From NCBI GenBank assembly GCA_964511495.1, contig CAZEFT010000001.1, forward strand, positions 186,001-250,000: a stretch of DNA of 64,000 bases. Reading direction: 5' to 3'. Position 1 is the stretch's first letter, and the number at the start of each line of letters is the position of its first letter. This stretch comes from Litorimonas sp964511495. Its GTDB lineage: Bacteria; Pseudomonadota; Alphaproteobacteria; Caulobacterales; Maricaulaceae. Shown here piece after piece: positions 27,323 to 36,076 of this stretch. The position numbers and the translations under genes are program-made. The notes below the pieces were generated by a model that saw only the letters and a list, made by a program, of their open reading frames with translations, did no database searches and had not been told where the DNA came from.

Positions 27323-28291
27323 TTACGCCTCCTCTTTCTGCGGGTCTTTATCGTGCAAATCAGAACTGTCTTTCATCGTCGCCCGCACATCATCGCCGAC
27401 CAAAGCCACAAAGGCTTCATGCAAGCTCGGCTGACGCGGTTCGAAACGCGTGAGAGCTATTTTTTCACTCACACATTTTTCCAATATGGTTTGCGGCAGG
27501 GCGTCTTTTTTTAAGGTCACCATCAGACTCTCATCTTTGCGCGTCTCTATTGTCTTGGCAAAATGCGTCATGACTTCGCGTAGGCGCACATCATCGGAGG
27601 CGATAATCATACGGCGCGGCGCTTTGGAGAGCGCCAATTCCGTTGAGCCGTCAAAGACAACGGAGCCGCCCCCCATCAAAATAATCCGATCACATAAACG
27701 TTCGGCATGTTCCATGACATGGGTTGAGAAAATAATCGTCCGACCGCGAGCGGCAATCTCGCTGACAATGCCCTCCAAGACTTGTTGATTGACCGGATCC
27801 AGTCCTGAAAAGGGTTCGTCCAAAATGTAAAACTCCGGATCATGCGCAATGGCTGAGAGGAGTTGAACCTTTTGCGCCATGCCCTTGGACATATCTTTGT
27901 TTTTCTTTCGCTTTGCTTCGGAGAGGCCATAGCGATCAAGCAATTCATCGGCGAGCATGAAAGCCTCGCGTTTGGCCATACCGTTCAGACGCGCCATATG
28001 CGCAATACTTTCCCGCGCCGTTTGCTTTTTATAAAGGCCGCGCTCTTCGGGCAAAAATCCCACGCGTCCGAATGCGGGCTCTCCGGGGGCTTGGCCAAAG
28101 AGTTGAATCTCGCCTTCATCGGGTGGAATAAGCCCCAAGGACATGCGGATTGTGGTTGTCTTGCCAGCGCCGTTCGGCCCCAAAAAACCAACGACCTCCC
28201 CAGGGTTGATTGTAAAGCTCACATCTTTCACGGCCTGTTTGCCGCCAAAACTTTTGGACACAGATTTCAGAGAAAGCGGAGACGTCATCAT
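27323..28291 (-). CDS. ABC transporter ATP-binding protein (NatA-like)
   Basis: 322 aa. Walker A GPNGAGKTT (residues 38-46), degenerate signature MSKGMAQKVQ as usual in NatA-like proteins, Walker B YILDEPFSGLDP and H-loop STHVMEHAERL. The extra C-terminal ~85 residues match the DUF4162-like tail of this group. Start ATGATG allows Met1 or Met2. Forms an exporter with the permease encoded downstream. Confidence 0.94.
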   Translation of the reverse strand: MMTSPLSLKSVSKSFGGKQAVKDVSFTINPGEVVGFLGPNGAGKTTTIRMSLGLIPPDEGEIQLFGQAPGEPAFGRVGFLPEERGLYKKQTARESIAHMARLNGMAKREAFMLADELLDRYGLSEAKRKKNKDMSKGMAQKVQLLSAIAHDPEFYILDEPFSGLDPVNQQVLEGIVSEIAARGRTIIFSTHVMEHAERLCDRIILMGGGSVVFDGSTELALSKAPRRMIIASDDVRLREVMTHFAKTIETRKDESLMVTLKKDALPQTILEKCVSEKIALTRFEPRQPSLHEAFVALVGDDVRATMKDSSDLHDKDPQKEEA

Positions 28292-28410
28292 ACGTCCTTA
28301 TGGCCGAATAGAAAAATGAGGCAAGCATCTTTGACTTCATTTATTGGAACCATTCGCGCGCGTATTTGTTCAAGCATTTAATGAGATGACCCGATGGTGA
28401 GCAGGAGTGA

Positions 28411-28596
28411 GTGAAAGCCAAATCCAAAGCCCAACAGAAAGCAGCCGGAGCCTCCCTCTCCGCTAAACGAGGCGATATCAAGGAGCACGCGTTACAAGGA
28501 GCCTCAATCGAAATGTATGAAACAATGAGCGAGGCCGAATTAGAAGAGATGGCCTCCACGAAGCATGATGACTTGCCGGAGACAGTAGAGCGTTAA
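28411..28596 (+). CDS. DUF3008 family small protein
   Basis: 61 aa, GTG start with AGGAG 6 nt upstream. The sequence KSKAQQKAAGASLSAKRG followed by GAS.EMYETMSEAELEEMASTK matches DUF3008, a short basic-then-acidic protein resembling stress-associated, intrinsically disordered proteins. Function unknown. Its stop overlaps the convergent hydrolase stop by 4 bp. Confidence 0.85.
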   Translation: MKAKSKAQQKAAGASLSAKRGDIKEHALQGASIEMYETMSEAELEEMASTKHDDLPETVER

Positions 28597-29408
28597 GGTC
28601 TCGGGCCTTCCCCCTCTGCCGTCACGGCCAAATGGCGCAACACGATCTCTCGCCCGCCTAAGGCCCAAAGGTTGATATGGTCACCGCCTTTAATGATATG
28701 AGCCTCTTTCGGCCCTTGGTAGCCGTCATAAAGCCTCTGGCCTTGTGACAAAGGGACAACCTTATCAGCCGTGCCATGCGTCCAAATCAGCGGAAAAGTT
28801 TTACCCTGCAAAGCCAAGTCTGACCGAAAAGTGTCTTTCATCAACAAGCCGACCGGCAGAAACCTCATGGTCATTTTCGCCATATCCAGTGTTGAATTAA
28901 AAGGCGCATCCACAAATAAGAGGGCAGGCTCATAGCTATGGCTGAGTTGCGCCGCGACACCAGACCCGAGCGATGTCCCGTAAAAGACAATACGGTCAGG
29001 CGTGATATTGCGAGCGAGTAAAGCTTCATATTGCGCCTTCGCCGCATCGACTAAGCCTTGTTGCGTGGGCGAGCCGCTTTGCCCCGGATAGCCCGGATAG
29101 CCCACGGAAAGCACGCCATGGCCTACTTCGATCAAATCGCGGAAGATGTCATAATTACTGTATATCGCCGAACCATTTCCATGAAAGACCATAACGACAC
29201 TATGCCGCTCTGTCGCCGGCGGTGACCACCAAGCGACCACATCACCATCGGCGTCGCGCCATTCCTCCATCGCAACATTGACATCTTGCGGCGACAGATA
29301 AACAGCAGGCGGAAAGTAAAGTAATTTGCGCTGAGCGCCGTAAATGAAAAGCACAAGCCCAATATAAATCACGGCCAAAATACCGAAAATCCATATAAGC
29401 ATTTTCAT
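28593..29408 (-). CDS. Membrane-anchored alpha/beta hydrolase (Bem46/ABHD-like)
   Basis: 271 aa. N-terminal membrane helix (LIWIFGILAVIYIGLVLFIY), then YFPP, HGNGS oxyanion region, nucleophile elbow GTSLGSG with Ser146, an Asp in THGTADKVVP and His in GGDHINLW. The arrangement matches ABHD13/Bem46-type serine hydrolases, facing the periplasm or anchored on the inner membrane. Substrate unknown. Confidence 0.9.
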   Translation of the reverse strand: MKMLIWIFGILAVIYIGLVLFIYGAQRKLLYFPPAVYLSPQDVNVAMEEWRDADGDVVAWWSPPATERHSVVMVFHGNGSAIYSNYDIFRDLIEVGHGVLSVGYPGYPGQSGSPTQQGLVDAAKAQYEALLARNITPDRIVFYGTSLGSGVAAQLSHSYEPALLFVDAPFNSTLDMAKMTMRFLPVGLLMKDTFRSDLALQGKTFPLIWTHGTADKVVPLSQGQRLYDGYQGPKEAHIIKGGDHINLWALGGREIVLRHLAVTAEGEGPRP

Positions 29409-29719
29409 ATTTTTATCCCTACTCTGTGATTATTATCCCTCTTGATACGCCTCTCTTAAGCAAAGCGCAGCAGCGAGTGCACAACATGGCACATTATGGA
29501 CCTTACGCCACGGTCAAAAAAATAATCGGATCATGAAACTCTCTGGAAAAGGACATTTAAATTTAGTGTTGGGCAACACTATTCAATAATTTCAATGACT
29601 TAGAAGGAAATAAGGTCAAAAATATCAAAATTCTGCCCTATTCCCGTCACATTTGACCGTGAGTTTTCACTCCATGGAAACACCCCACGCTAAATGTGAG
29701 GTGTTATATGGAGGAAAAA
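29409..29719. other. Intergenic region with a small inverted repeat
   Basis: A 311-bp divergent promoter region between the hydrolase and the secreted-protein gene. AGTGTT-GGGC-AACACT (29565-29580) is a perfect 6-bp inverted repeat and could be an operator. GGAGG lies 5 nt before the ATG at 29720. I see no small gene or RNA here. Confidence 0.5.
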
Positions 29720-30268
29720 ATGCGTATCTTTCGTCGTTATTGCGGCACAGCTCTTGTGATGTTTACAGCACTCAATACTTTACCAGCCTTGGCCTACACC
29801 ATCGATGAGGCTGAAACCGAAGTAGAGGCTTCTGTGAGTATTGAGCTTGTTAGAAAAACACGAGTCTCTGAACGAACATATGATGTCACAGCCGAAGGCG
29901 ATCACTTTGACAGTCGGTCCGAGGTTTTTGATGAAGCGCTTTACAAGGCCGCGCGGAAAACACTCAATAAAGACTATGAATGGTTCCGTGTGTTGGACCG
30001 TGATACGGACCGTGAAACCGTTTACACAAATCGCGACAGAGGCTCAACTTTTGAGGCGCGCTATGAACGTGTCCCTGTCAGACGCTGCGGCTTGCTCGCT
30101 TGCAGTACGACCTATGAGAGCCGCAAATCCGGTCATGTAGAGTATCGCACACCGGAGCGGGCCGAGACGCGTTATTCCGTGACTTTAGAATTTGAAATGG
30201 GCGATGGCCCGGCTCCTGAAGGGCCATCGGTTTATGATGCCAGTTTGATCAAGCGCTCCTATCGTTAG
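29720..30268 (+). CDS. Secreted CC0125/CC1285-like protein
   Basis: 182 aa from the ATG at 29720, chosen because it gives a clean signal peptide (RRYCGTALVMFTALNTLPALA-type, cleaved after ALA) with GGAGG upstream; an upstream GTG at 29696 is less likely. The segment YDVTAEGDHF...EALYKAARKTLNKDYEWFRVLDRDTD fits the CC0125/CC1285 family of alphaproteobacterial envelope proteins, although the signal is Sec type I rather than lipoprotein. Two Cys in RRCGLLACST may form a disulfide. Function unknown. Confidence 0.75.
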   Translation: MRIFRRYCGTALVMFTALNTLPALAYTIDEAETEVEASVSIELVRKTRVSERTYDVTAEGDHFDSRSEVFDEALYKAARKTLNKDYEWFRVLDRDTDRETVYTNRDRGSTFEARYERVPVRRCGLLACSTTYESRKSGHVEYRTPERAETRYSVTLEFEMGDGPAPEGPSVYDASLIKRSYR

Positions 30269-30293
30269 AGAAGATCACCCCAAAACAAACAAA

Positions 30294-30321
30294 GCCTCTC
30301 ATTCTCATGAGAGGCTTTTTT
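30294..30321. terminator. Bidirectional Rho-independent terminator
   Basis: A perfect 9-bp stem (GCCTCTCAT / ATGAGAGGC) with a TCTC loop has six T on the plus side and an A-rich run on the other. It lies between the convergent secreted-protein gene and pntB and probably serves both. Confidence 0.85.
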
Positions 30322-30342
30322 ATGTATCCCAGTTTGATTGGG

Positions 30343-31749
30343 CTAAAGCGTCTTGATGATTTCTTCGACCATTTTCTTGGCATCGGATAAAAGCATCATC
30401 GTGTTGTCTTCGTAGAAGAGATCATTATCAATGCCTGCATAGCCAGGAGACAAAGAGCGTTTAACAAAGAGCACTGTGGCGGCCTTATCAACATCCAAAA
30501 TCGGCATGCCGGCAATAGGACTTTGCGGATCTTTTTTCGCGGCCGGGTTAGTCACATCATTCGCACCAATCACGAAGGCGACGTCTGCGTTAGAAAATTC
30601 TGAGTTAATATCTTCCAACTCAAAGACTTCATCATATGGGACATTGGCTTCGGCCAAAAGCACGTTCATATGGCCCGGCATGCGGCCCGCCACAGGGTGA
30701 ATGGCATAGACCACGTCAACGCCTTCTTCTTTCAGCGTATCAGCCATTTCTCGCACGGCATGTTGAGCCTGTGCCACAGCCAAACCATAGCCCGGTACGA
30801 TAATCACCTTTGAGGCATTCTTCATAATGAAGGCGGCGTCTTCGGCAGAGCCGCGCTTGACCGGACGTTGCTCTTTATCTCCGGAAGCTGCGGCGGCATC
30901 ATCACCGCCAAAACCACCCAGAATAACCGAGATGAAACTTCGGTTCATCGCCTTACACATAATGTAAGAGAGAATAGCGCCTGACGAGCCAACAAGAGCC
31001 CCCGTTACGATCAACGCCATATTGCCTAAAGTAAAACCAAGCGCCGCTGCCGCCCAACCGGAATAAGAATTCAGCATGGATACCACAACGGGCATATCCG
31101 CACCACCAATCGGAATAATCAGCAGGAAGCCAATCACGAAAGTCAGAGCCAGCAAGACCCAAATCAACACAGGGTCATTTCCGCCCGATTTCATCAACAT
31201 GCCTATGACGACAGCAATGCCAATAGCGAGCGCCAAATTAATCACATGTCGGAAAGGCAACATAATCGGGGCGCCCGACATATTTCCGTTGAGTTTTGCA
31301 AACGCAATCACGGAGCCTGAAAACGTAATGGCACCAATCGCTGCTCCCAGTGAAAGCTCCAAAAGACTGCCTGCTTTGATTTTACCATCCGATATAATAC
31401 CGAAGGCATCAGGCGAGAAATAGGCCGCAACAGCGACCAAAACAGCAGCGAGACCAACAAGCGAGTGAAAGGCCGCGACGAGTTGCGGCATATCCGTCAT
31501 AGGAATTTTCTTGGCGATAACAGCACCAATTATGCCGCCAATGACCAAACCGCCCCCGGCAAAAATAAGTCCGGCCCCGCCCATACCCGCGACCAAAAAA
31601 GTCGTGATAATCGCAATCGCGATACCGAGCATGCCAAAATAATTTCCGCGCCGCGATGTTTCGGGCGAACTGAGGCCACGCAGAGCCAGAATAAAGAGGA
31701 CAGCCGAAACCGTATAAAGGATAGCGGCCAAATCAGCGGAGAGGGTCAT
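30343..31749 (-). CDS. pntB: NAD(P) transhydrogenase subunit beta
   Basis: 468 aa. Membrane domain of about nine helices followed by the NADP(H)-binding dIII domain (VPGYGLAVAQAQHAVREM, HPVAGRMPGHMNVLLAEA, VIGANDVTNPAA). Couples proton entry to NADPH formation from NADH and NADP+. The last gene of the minus-strand pnt operon; its start overlaps the preceding lipoprotein gene by 4 bp. Confidence 0.97.
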   Translation of the reverse strand: MTLSADLAAILYTVSAVLFILALRGLSSPETSRRGNYFGMLGIAIAIITTFLVAGMGGAGLIFAGGGLVIGGIIGAVIAKKIPMTDMPQLVAAFHSLVGLAAVLVAVAAYFSPDAFGIISDGKIKAGSLLELSLGAAIGAITFSGSVIAFAKLNGNMSGAPIMLPFRHVINLALAIGIAVVIGMLMKSGGNDPVLIWVLLALTFVIGFLLIIPIGGADMPVVVSMLNSYSGWAAAALGFTLGNMALIVTGALVGSSGAILSYIMCKAMNRSFISVILGGFGGDDAAAASGDKEQRPVKRGSAEDAAFIMKNASKVIIVPGYGLAVAQAQHAVREMADTLKEEGVDVVYAIHPVAGRMPGHMNVLLAEANVPYDEVFELEDINSEFSNADVAFVIGANDVTNPAAKKDPQSPIAGMPILDVDKAATVLFVKRSLSPGYAGIDNDLFYEDNTMMLLSDAKKMVEEIIKTL

Positions 31750-32402
31750 TTCATATTTTCCACTTCTGAGGCATCCATTTTTTTCATCGTGGATTCAGGC
31801 AACTCAATCATCGCCAAATCAGGATAGGCCGATTGAAACATTTTCAACATGATCTCATCATCCAATCGCGCCACATACCATTCACTGCCATCCATGATGG
31901 CAACGGTCGTGGAGTGTGTTTTAACGACTTTGCCGGGCTCATCATTCACGCCCACAATCATCGTACTGGGAATGAGCACGTAAGGCCGATCAGACTGAGA
32001 CGTTTCAAATTTCGCCACATCGAGGTCGAAATCAAAGCTTTGTAACGAGACGGTCTCCAAAGCTCTTTTCCAATCCTGCTCGACAAAATCACGCATAGAG
32101 GCTTCGTTCTCACCCGTGGCCTGCATCATCGCATAACGCAGTTTCGGCGGAACATAATCAAAGCTCGCCCCAATATTACCGGCCGCAAACAAAGCTTCAT
32201 AACTGGCCATACGGGATTTGAGGGCCTCAGGCATAACCTTGACTTGAGCTGTCTCTGCGACCTTTTCCATTTTCTTGGTTTCGGCAGAAACTGGCGCTTG
32301 GCTTGTCGTGTCATTATTACAGGCCGTCAACGCCATGACCGCTCCTGTGAGCATGACCACGCGGAAAGTCTTCGATGGAATAGAAAGAGAATGGAACCTC
32401 AT
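31746..32402 (-). CDS. Lipoprotein of unknown function inside the pnt operon
   Basis: 218 aa with a lipoprotein signal (VVMLTGAVMALTAC) and lipobox LTAC. Mature part is predicted as a compact alpha/beta domain (FDYVPPKLRYAMMQATG...AIMDGSEWYVARLDDEIM) that resembles small NTF2-like or secreted domains, but no family is recognised. It overlaps pntB by 4 bp and follows pntA2 by 1 bp, so it is fully integrated in the operon. The standard order is pntA1-pntA2-pntB without an intervening gene. Confidence 0.82.
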   Translation of the reverse strand: MRFHSLSIPSKTFRVVMLTGAVMALTACNNDTTSQAPVSAETKKMEKVAETAQVKVMPEALKSRMASYEALFAAGNIGASFDYVPPKLRYAMMQATGENEASMRDFVEQDWKRALETVSLQSFDFDLDVAKFETSQSDRPYVLIPSTMIVGVNDEPGKVVKTHSTTVAIMDGSEWYVARLDDEIMLKMFQSAYPDLAMIELPESTMKKMDASEVENMK

Positions 32403-32403
32403 C

Positions 32404-32733
32404 TTACTTCCCCTTTTTCTTATACATGGCGAGCATACGCTGCGTCACGAGGAAGCCGCCGAAAATATTGACCGCACAAAGCCCTACGGCAACAGCGCCC
32501 GTCCAAGTAGAAATGGGCGCATCACTTTTTGTGCCGGCCGCCACTGCAATAAGGGCCCCGACAATAATGACGGATGAAATAGCATTGGTGACCGCCATAA
32601 GCGGGGTATGCAGGGCGGGTGTCACCGACCAAACCACATAATAGCCAACAAAAATCGCCAGCACAAAGATTGTGAGTTGAAAAACGAGCGGGCTGACTGC
32701 CGCGCCCCCTGCCATAATTAACATCGCGCTCAT
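32404..32733 (-). CDS. pntA2: NAD(P) transhydrogenase subunit alpha part 2
   Basis: 109 aa, three to four membrane helices (FQLTIFVLAIFVGYYVVWSV; TPLMAVTNAISSVIIVGAL; AVGLCAVNIFGGFLVTQRML). The NAISSVIIVGAL segment is diagnostic for the membrane part of the alpha subunit when split from the NAD-binding part, as usual in Alphaproteobacteria. Confidence 0.95.
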   Translation of the reverse strand: MSAMLIMAGGAAVSPLVFQLTIFVLAIFVGYYVVWSVTPALHTPLMAVTNAISSVIIVGALIAVAAGTKSDAPISTWTGAVAVGLCAVNIFGGFLVTQRMLAMYKKKGK

Positions 32734-32745
32734 ATCCTTAGCCCT

Positions 32746-33885
32746 TTATTTCTTTGTGCCTTGTAATCTTTCATGAATGACCGCACCATCTTTGGTCAAA
32801 GCACAGCCTTTAATGATTTCATCATCCCAATCCGGAACGTAAGAGCCGTCTTCGGCGGTAACCAAAGGCAAGAAAGCTTTCAAATTTTTCGCAAACATGG
32901 ACGAAGCATCTGACGCCATACGAGACGGCCAGTTGAGATAACCGACAATGTGAACGCCGTTTTTGGTCGTTACGATTTCGCCGGGCTTTGCCCCTTCGAC
33001 ATTACCGCCGCGCTCGACAGCCAAATCGACAAGCACTGAACCCGAACGCATTGTCGCGAGCATTGTCTTATCAATTAACTTGGGAGCTGGACGTCCCGGT
33101 ATGAGCGCTGTTGTGATAACAATATCTTGTTTCGCGACGTGAGACGCTGTCAGTTCCGCCTGTAATTTCTGATATTCAGGCGACATTTGCTTGGCGTAAC
33201 CCCCTGCGGTTTCGGCCGCTTTAAATTCTTCATTCTCTACGGCAATGAATTTCGCGCCCAGTGAGGCCACTTGTTCCTTCGCGGCGGGACGCACGTCTGT
33301 CGCCGTTGTAACAGCACCGAGGCGGCGCGCTGTCGCAATCGCTTGCAATCCGGCCACACCTGCGCCCATCACGAAAACTTTGGCAGGGGCCACTGTGCCC
33401 GCCGCCGTCATCATCATCGGCATGGCGCGTCCATAAATGCCCGCTCCCTCTACGACGGCACGATAGCCAGAAAGATTAGATTGCGAGGACAGCACATCCA
33501 TAGACTGGGCGCGCGAAATACGGGGAATATAATCCAATGCAAAAGCCGTCACACCCGCCTTGGCGCAAGCCGTAGCATAACTCGGATTATCTGTTGGATT
33601 CAGGAAACCAGTGATACCGGCGCCCTTTTTCAGCCCTGCTACCAGTTTCGCATCCGCACCATTGACGGAGAACACAATATCAGCTGTTTTCACACAGCCC
33701 GTATTCGATGTCGCAATCTTCGCGCCCGCATCTTTATAATCAGCGTCAGAGAAATCAGCCGCTTTGCCCGCCCCTTTGGTGACGCTGACATTATGTCCTG
33801 CCTTCACATAAGCTTTGACCGTTTCAGGCGTAGCAGAGACACGATGCTCGGCTGGACCAGCATCTTTTATGACAGCGATGTGCAA
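32746..33885 (-). CDS. pntA1: NAD(P) transhydrogenase subunit alpha part 1
   Basis: 379 aa NAD(H)-binding dI subunit, related to alanine dehydrogenase. Rossmann motif GAGVAGLQAIATARRLGA, upstream RISRAQSMDVLSSQSNLSGYRAV and TALIPGRPAPKLI are characteristic. It works with PntA2 and PntB. Spaced 12 bp from pntA2. Confidence 0.96.
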   Translation of the reverse strand: MHIAVIKDAGPAEHRVSATPETVKAYVKAGHNVSVTKGAGKAADFSDADYKDAGAKIATSNTGCVKTADIVFSVNGADAKLVAGLKKGAGITGFLNPTDNPSYATACAKAGVTAFALDYIPRISRAQSMDVLSSQSNLSGYRAVVEGAGIYGRAMPMMMTAAGTVAPAKVFVMGAGVAGLQAIATARRLGAVTTATDVRPAAKEQVASLGAKFIAVENEEFKAAETAGGYAKQMSPEYQKLQAELTASHVAKQDIVITTALIPGRPAPKLIDKTMLATMRSGSVLVDLAVERGGNVEGAKPGEIVTTKNGVHIVGYLNWPSRMASDASSMFAKNLKAFLPLVTAEDGSYVPDWDDEIIKGCALTKDGAVIHERLQGTKK

Positions 33886-33924
33886 AGTAAATTCCCCTTA
33901 AATTTCTTTGGTATTTGGGCAGAT

Positions 33925-34239
33925 TTATGCCGCGCCGCCCCCTGCCAACATAGACAGTAAGACACACGCAATAGCGACGAAGACAGACGTGCCAATAAGC
34001 GACACATACCAGACGCCTTTAAATTTCAAGACAATGCCGATCAAAACGCCCAAGACAATGGTCGCGATAAGAGATGGGAACCACCCCAAGCCCACAGCAA
34101 AAACGAGAGTCGGCATAATAACGGTCAAAGCCACCGCGGCTCCACCATATTTCGTTAATCCCATAAATCCGCTAAAGGCGTCAGACTGGGAGTCTACATT
34201 CATTTCACCGCGATTATAATTTGAAGATCCGGCTGCCAT
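33925..34239 (-). CDS. aa3-type cytochrome c oxidase subunit IV-like small membrane protein
   Basis: 104 aa. The N-terminal NVDSQSDAFSGFMGLTKYGG resembles the bacterial aa3 subunit IV motif, whose genes often precede pntA in Alphaproteobacteria. Two to three membrane helices follow, longer than the ~50-aa canonical subunit. Probable first gene of the pnt operon. Whether it really joins cytochrome oxidase is uncertain. Confidence 0.75.
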   Translation of the reverse strand: MAAGSSNYNRGEMNVDSQSDAFSGFMGLTKYGGAAVALTVIMPTLVFAVGLGWFPSLIATIVLGVLIGIVLKFKGVWYVSLIGTSVFVAIACVLLSMLAGGGAA

Positions 34240-34580
34240 TTTAAGTCCTTAAGTCATTGAAGTCCAAATTTTGGGCTTTGCTATCATGCGTTTTGCAAAG
34301 CGACAATAGAATCGAGGCTTCAAAACCCTTATTCTCGTTAGAGTTGACGGTCAATAACGAGAAAAATACCAATTACCAATACCAATTACAAAGAATTGCC
34401 CCGATTTTTGCTAATATTTGGTACGACCAATATTTCTGCTCGTCTGTTTTGGTCGCTTTAACGCCCTGCTAACCCTGTCTTTTGCCCTTAAATTTACCTG
34501 TTTGTCCCATATTGCGACGACATAAGCCACAGGCGTGAAGTGTTTTCATACTCTGCGGCAGGTAATGAGGGTGAGGATAA
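34240..34580. other. Divergent promoter region of the pnt operon and the sigma-54 regulator
   Basis: 341 bp without a gene. It contains the nested dyad at 34332-34363 (listed separately) and a short tandem stretch of ACCAAT-type repeats near 34367-34390 (TACCAATTACCAATACCAAT). Otherwise nothing recognised. Confidence 0.5.
34332..34363. promoter_or_regulatory. Nested dyad (operator-like) upstream of the pnt operon
   Basis: Outer arms TTCTCGTTA and TAACGAGAA (9 bp, perfect) enclose an inner palindrome TTGAC-G-GTCAA. There is no T-tract in either direction, so it is more likely a protein-binding site than a terminator. It is placed between two divergent transcription units. Confidence 0.5.
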
Positions 34581-36038
34581 ATGTCCAAAACGGTTTTAAT
34601 TGTTGATGATGATCCAACACAACGACGTCTTTTGCAGGCCGTTGTCGAAAAAAGTGGGTTTTCTGTCTTACAAGCCGATAATGGTGACAGCGCTTTGGAT
34701 ATTGCTTTGGGACCTGACGGTGAAAAAGTGAATGTCATGCTGCTCGACTTGGTCATGCCAGGTCGCGACGGCATGGAAACATTGGCTGACCTACAGATTA
34801 AACGACCTGAACTGCCCGTTATCGTACTCACCGGAAAAGGCTCTATCGAAGCCGTTGTGAAAGCCATGAAATCCGGAGCTCGCGATTTTGTTGTCAAACC
34901 CGCAAGTCCTGAACGCATTATTGTGTCCATTCGCAATGCCTTAGAAATGAAGACTTTGGCAAAAGAAGTCACACGCTTGAAAAAGACGAGCGAAGGCAGT
35001 TTGCAATTTGATGATTTGATCGGCAATGCGGGCTCTATGCGAACCGTGGTTGCCATGGGGGAACGCGGCGCGAAAGCCAATATTCCAATCCTCATCACGG
35101 GTGAATCCGGTGTTGGTAAAGAAGTCATTGCGCGCGCCATTCAAGGGGCGTCGGAACGCGCCGGCCAACCTTTCATTACGGTGAATTGCGGGGCTATCCC
35201 CGAAAACCTCGTAGAAAGCATCTTATTCGGTCATGAAAAAGGCTCTTTCACAGGCGCAAACTCTAAACATTTAGGTAAATTTCAAGAAGCCCATACGGGG
35301 ACTTTATTCCTTGATGAAATTGGTGAATTACCACTGGAGATGCAGGTTAAGTTACTGCGTGTCTTGCAAGAGGGCGAAGTTGATCCGATTGGCTCAAAAC
35401 GTCCGACCCCGGTCGACGTGCGGATTATCAGCGCCACAAATCGTGACCTACAGGATTGCGTAGGTGATGGGACCTTCCGTGAAGATCTCTATTATCGCCT
35501 GAATGTCTTCCCAATCGCTGTGCCGCCTTTGCGCGAAAGGCGGGAAGACATCCCTGCCCTTACTGAGCATTTTATCAAGCGCTTTAATGCGCAAGAGCGC
35601 CTCTCGGTCTCAGGGGCAGAACGGGAAACGCTCGAGATGCTGCAAAATTATGAATGGAAAGGGAATGTCCGCCAATTGGAAAATATGATTTTCCGCGCGA
35701 TGATCCTTTCCGATGGTCATATGCTCAAGCCGCATGATTTCCCGCAAATCTCCGGCATGGCACCGATTATGTCCTCTCAGCCAAAAACTGACTTTGATAC
35801 TTTTATGCAAAGCAGTGAAGCGGCATCGCATCAGGATGACAACGGCGTTTCTGTCTTGGACCGCGAGGGTCATTTACGCACATTGGAAGAGATTGAACGT
35901 GACCTTATCCAATTCGCGATCGAGAATTATTCGGGGCATATGTCTGAAGTGGCGCGTCGATTAGGTATCGGACGCTCGACTCTTTACAGAAAAGTGCGCG
36001 AACATGCCCTTGATGTGGAAGATGTGAGGTCCGCTTAA
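34581..36038 (+). CDS. Sigma-54-dependent response regulator (NtrC family)
   Basis: 485 aa in three domains: receiver (phospho-acceptor Asp56 in LLDLVMPG), AAA+ sigma-54 interaction domain (Walker A GESGVGKE; GSFTGA at 221-226, a Ser variant of the usual GAFTGA; arginine-rich ALTEHF region) and a C-terminal Fis-type helix-turn-helix (MSEVARRLGIGRSTLYRKV). It would activate sigma-54 promoters after phosphorylation. No histidine kinase is encoded next to it, so it is an orphan regulator in this window. Confidence 0.95.
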   Translation: MSKTVLIVDDDPTQRRLLQAVVEKSGFSVLQADNGDSALDIALGPDGEKVNVMLLDLVMPGRDGMETLADLQIKRPELPVIVLTGKGSIEAVVKAMKSGARDFVVKPASPERIIVSIRNALEMKTLAKEVTRLKKTSEGSLQFDDLIGNAGSMRTVVAMGERGAKANIPILITGESGVGKEVIARAIQGASERAGQPFITVNCGAIPENLVESILFGHEKGSFTGANSKHLGKFQEAHTGTLFLDEIGELPLEMQVKLLRVLQEGEVDPIGSKRPTPVDVRIISATNRDLQDCVGDGTFREDLYYRLNVFPIAVPPLRERREDIPALTEHFIKRFNAQERLSVSGAERETLEMLQNYEWKGNVRQLENMIFRAMILSDGHMLKPHDFPQISGMAPIMSSQPKTDFDTFMQSSEAASHQDDNGVSVLDREGHLRTLEEIERDLIQFAIENYSGHMSEVARRLGIGRSTLYRKVREHALDVEDVRSA

Positions 36039-36076
36039 CCCGAACTTAAGCAATAATGTGCTTTTAGAGTGTCATT

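Noticed and set aside
34367..34390. ACCAAT tandem stretch as a CRISPR-like or satellite repeat
   Set aside because: Only about three short imperfect units; noted in the intergenic entry but not significant alone.
34469..35140. 223-aa minus-strand open frame
   Set aside because: It lies antisense to the sigma-54 regulator gene and has no recognisable motif; its composition reflects the reverse complement of the receiver and AAA+ coding sequence.
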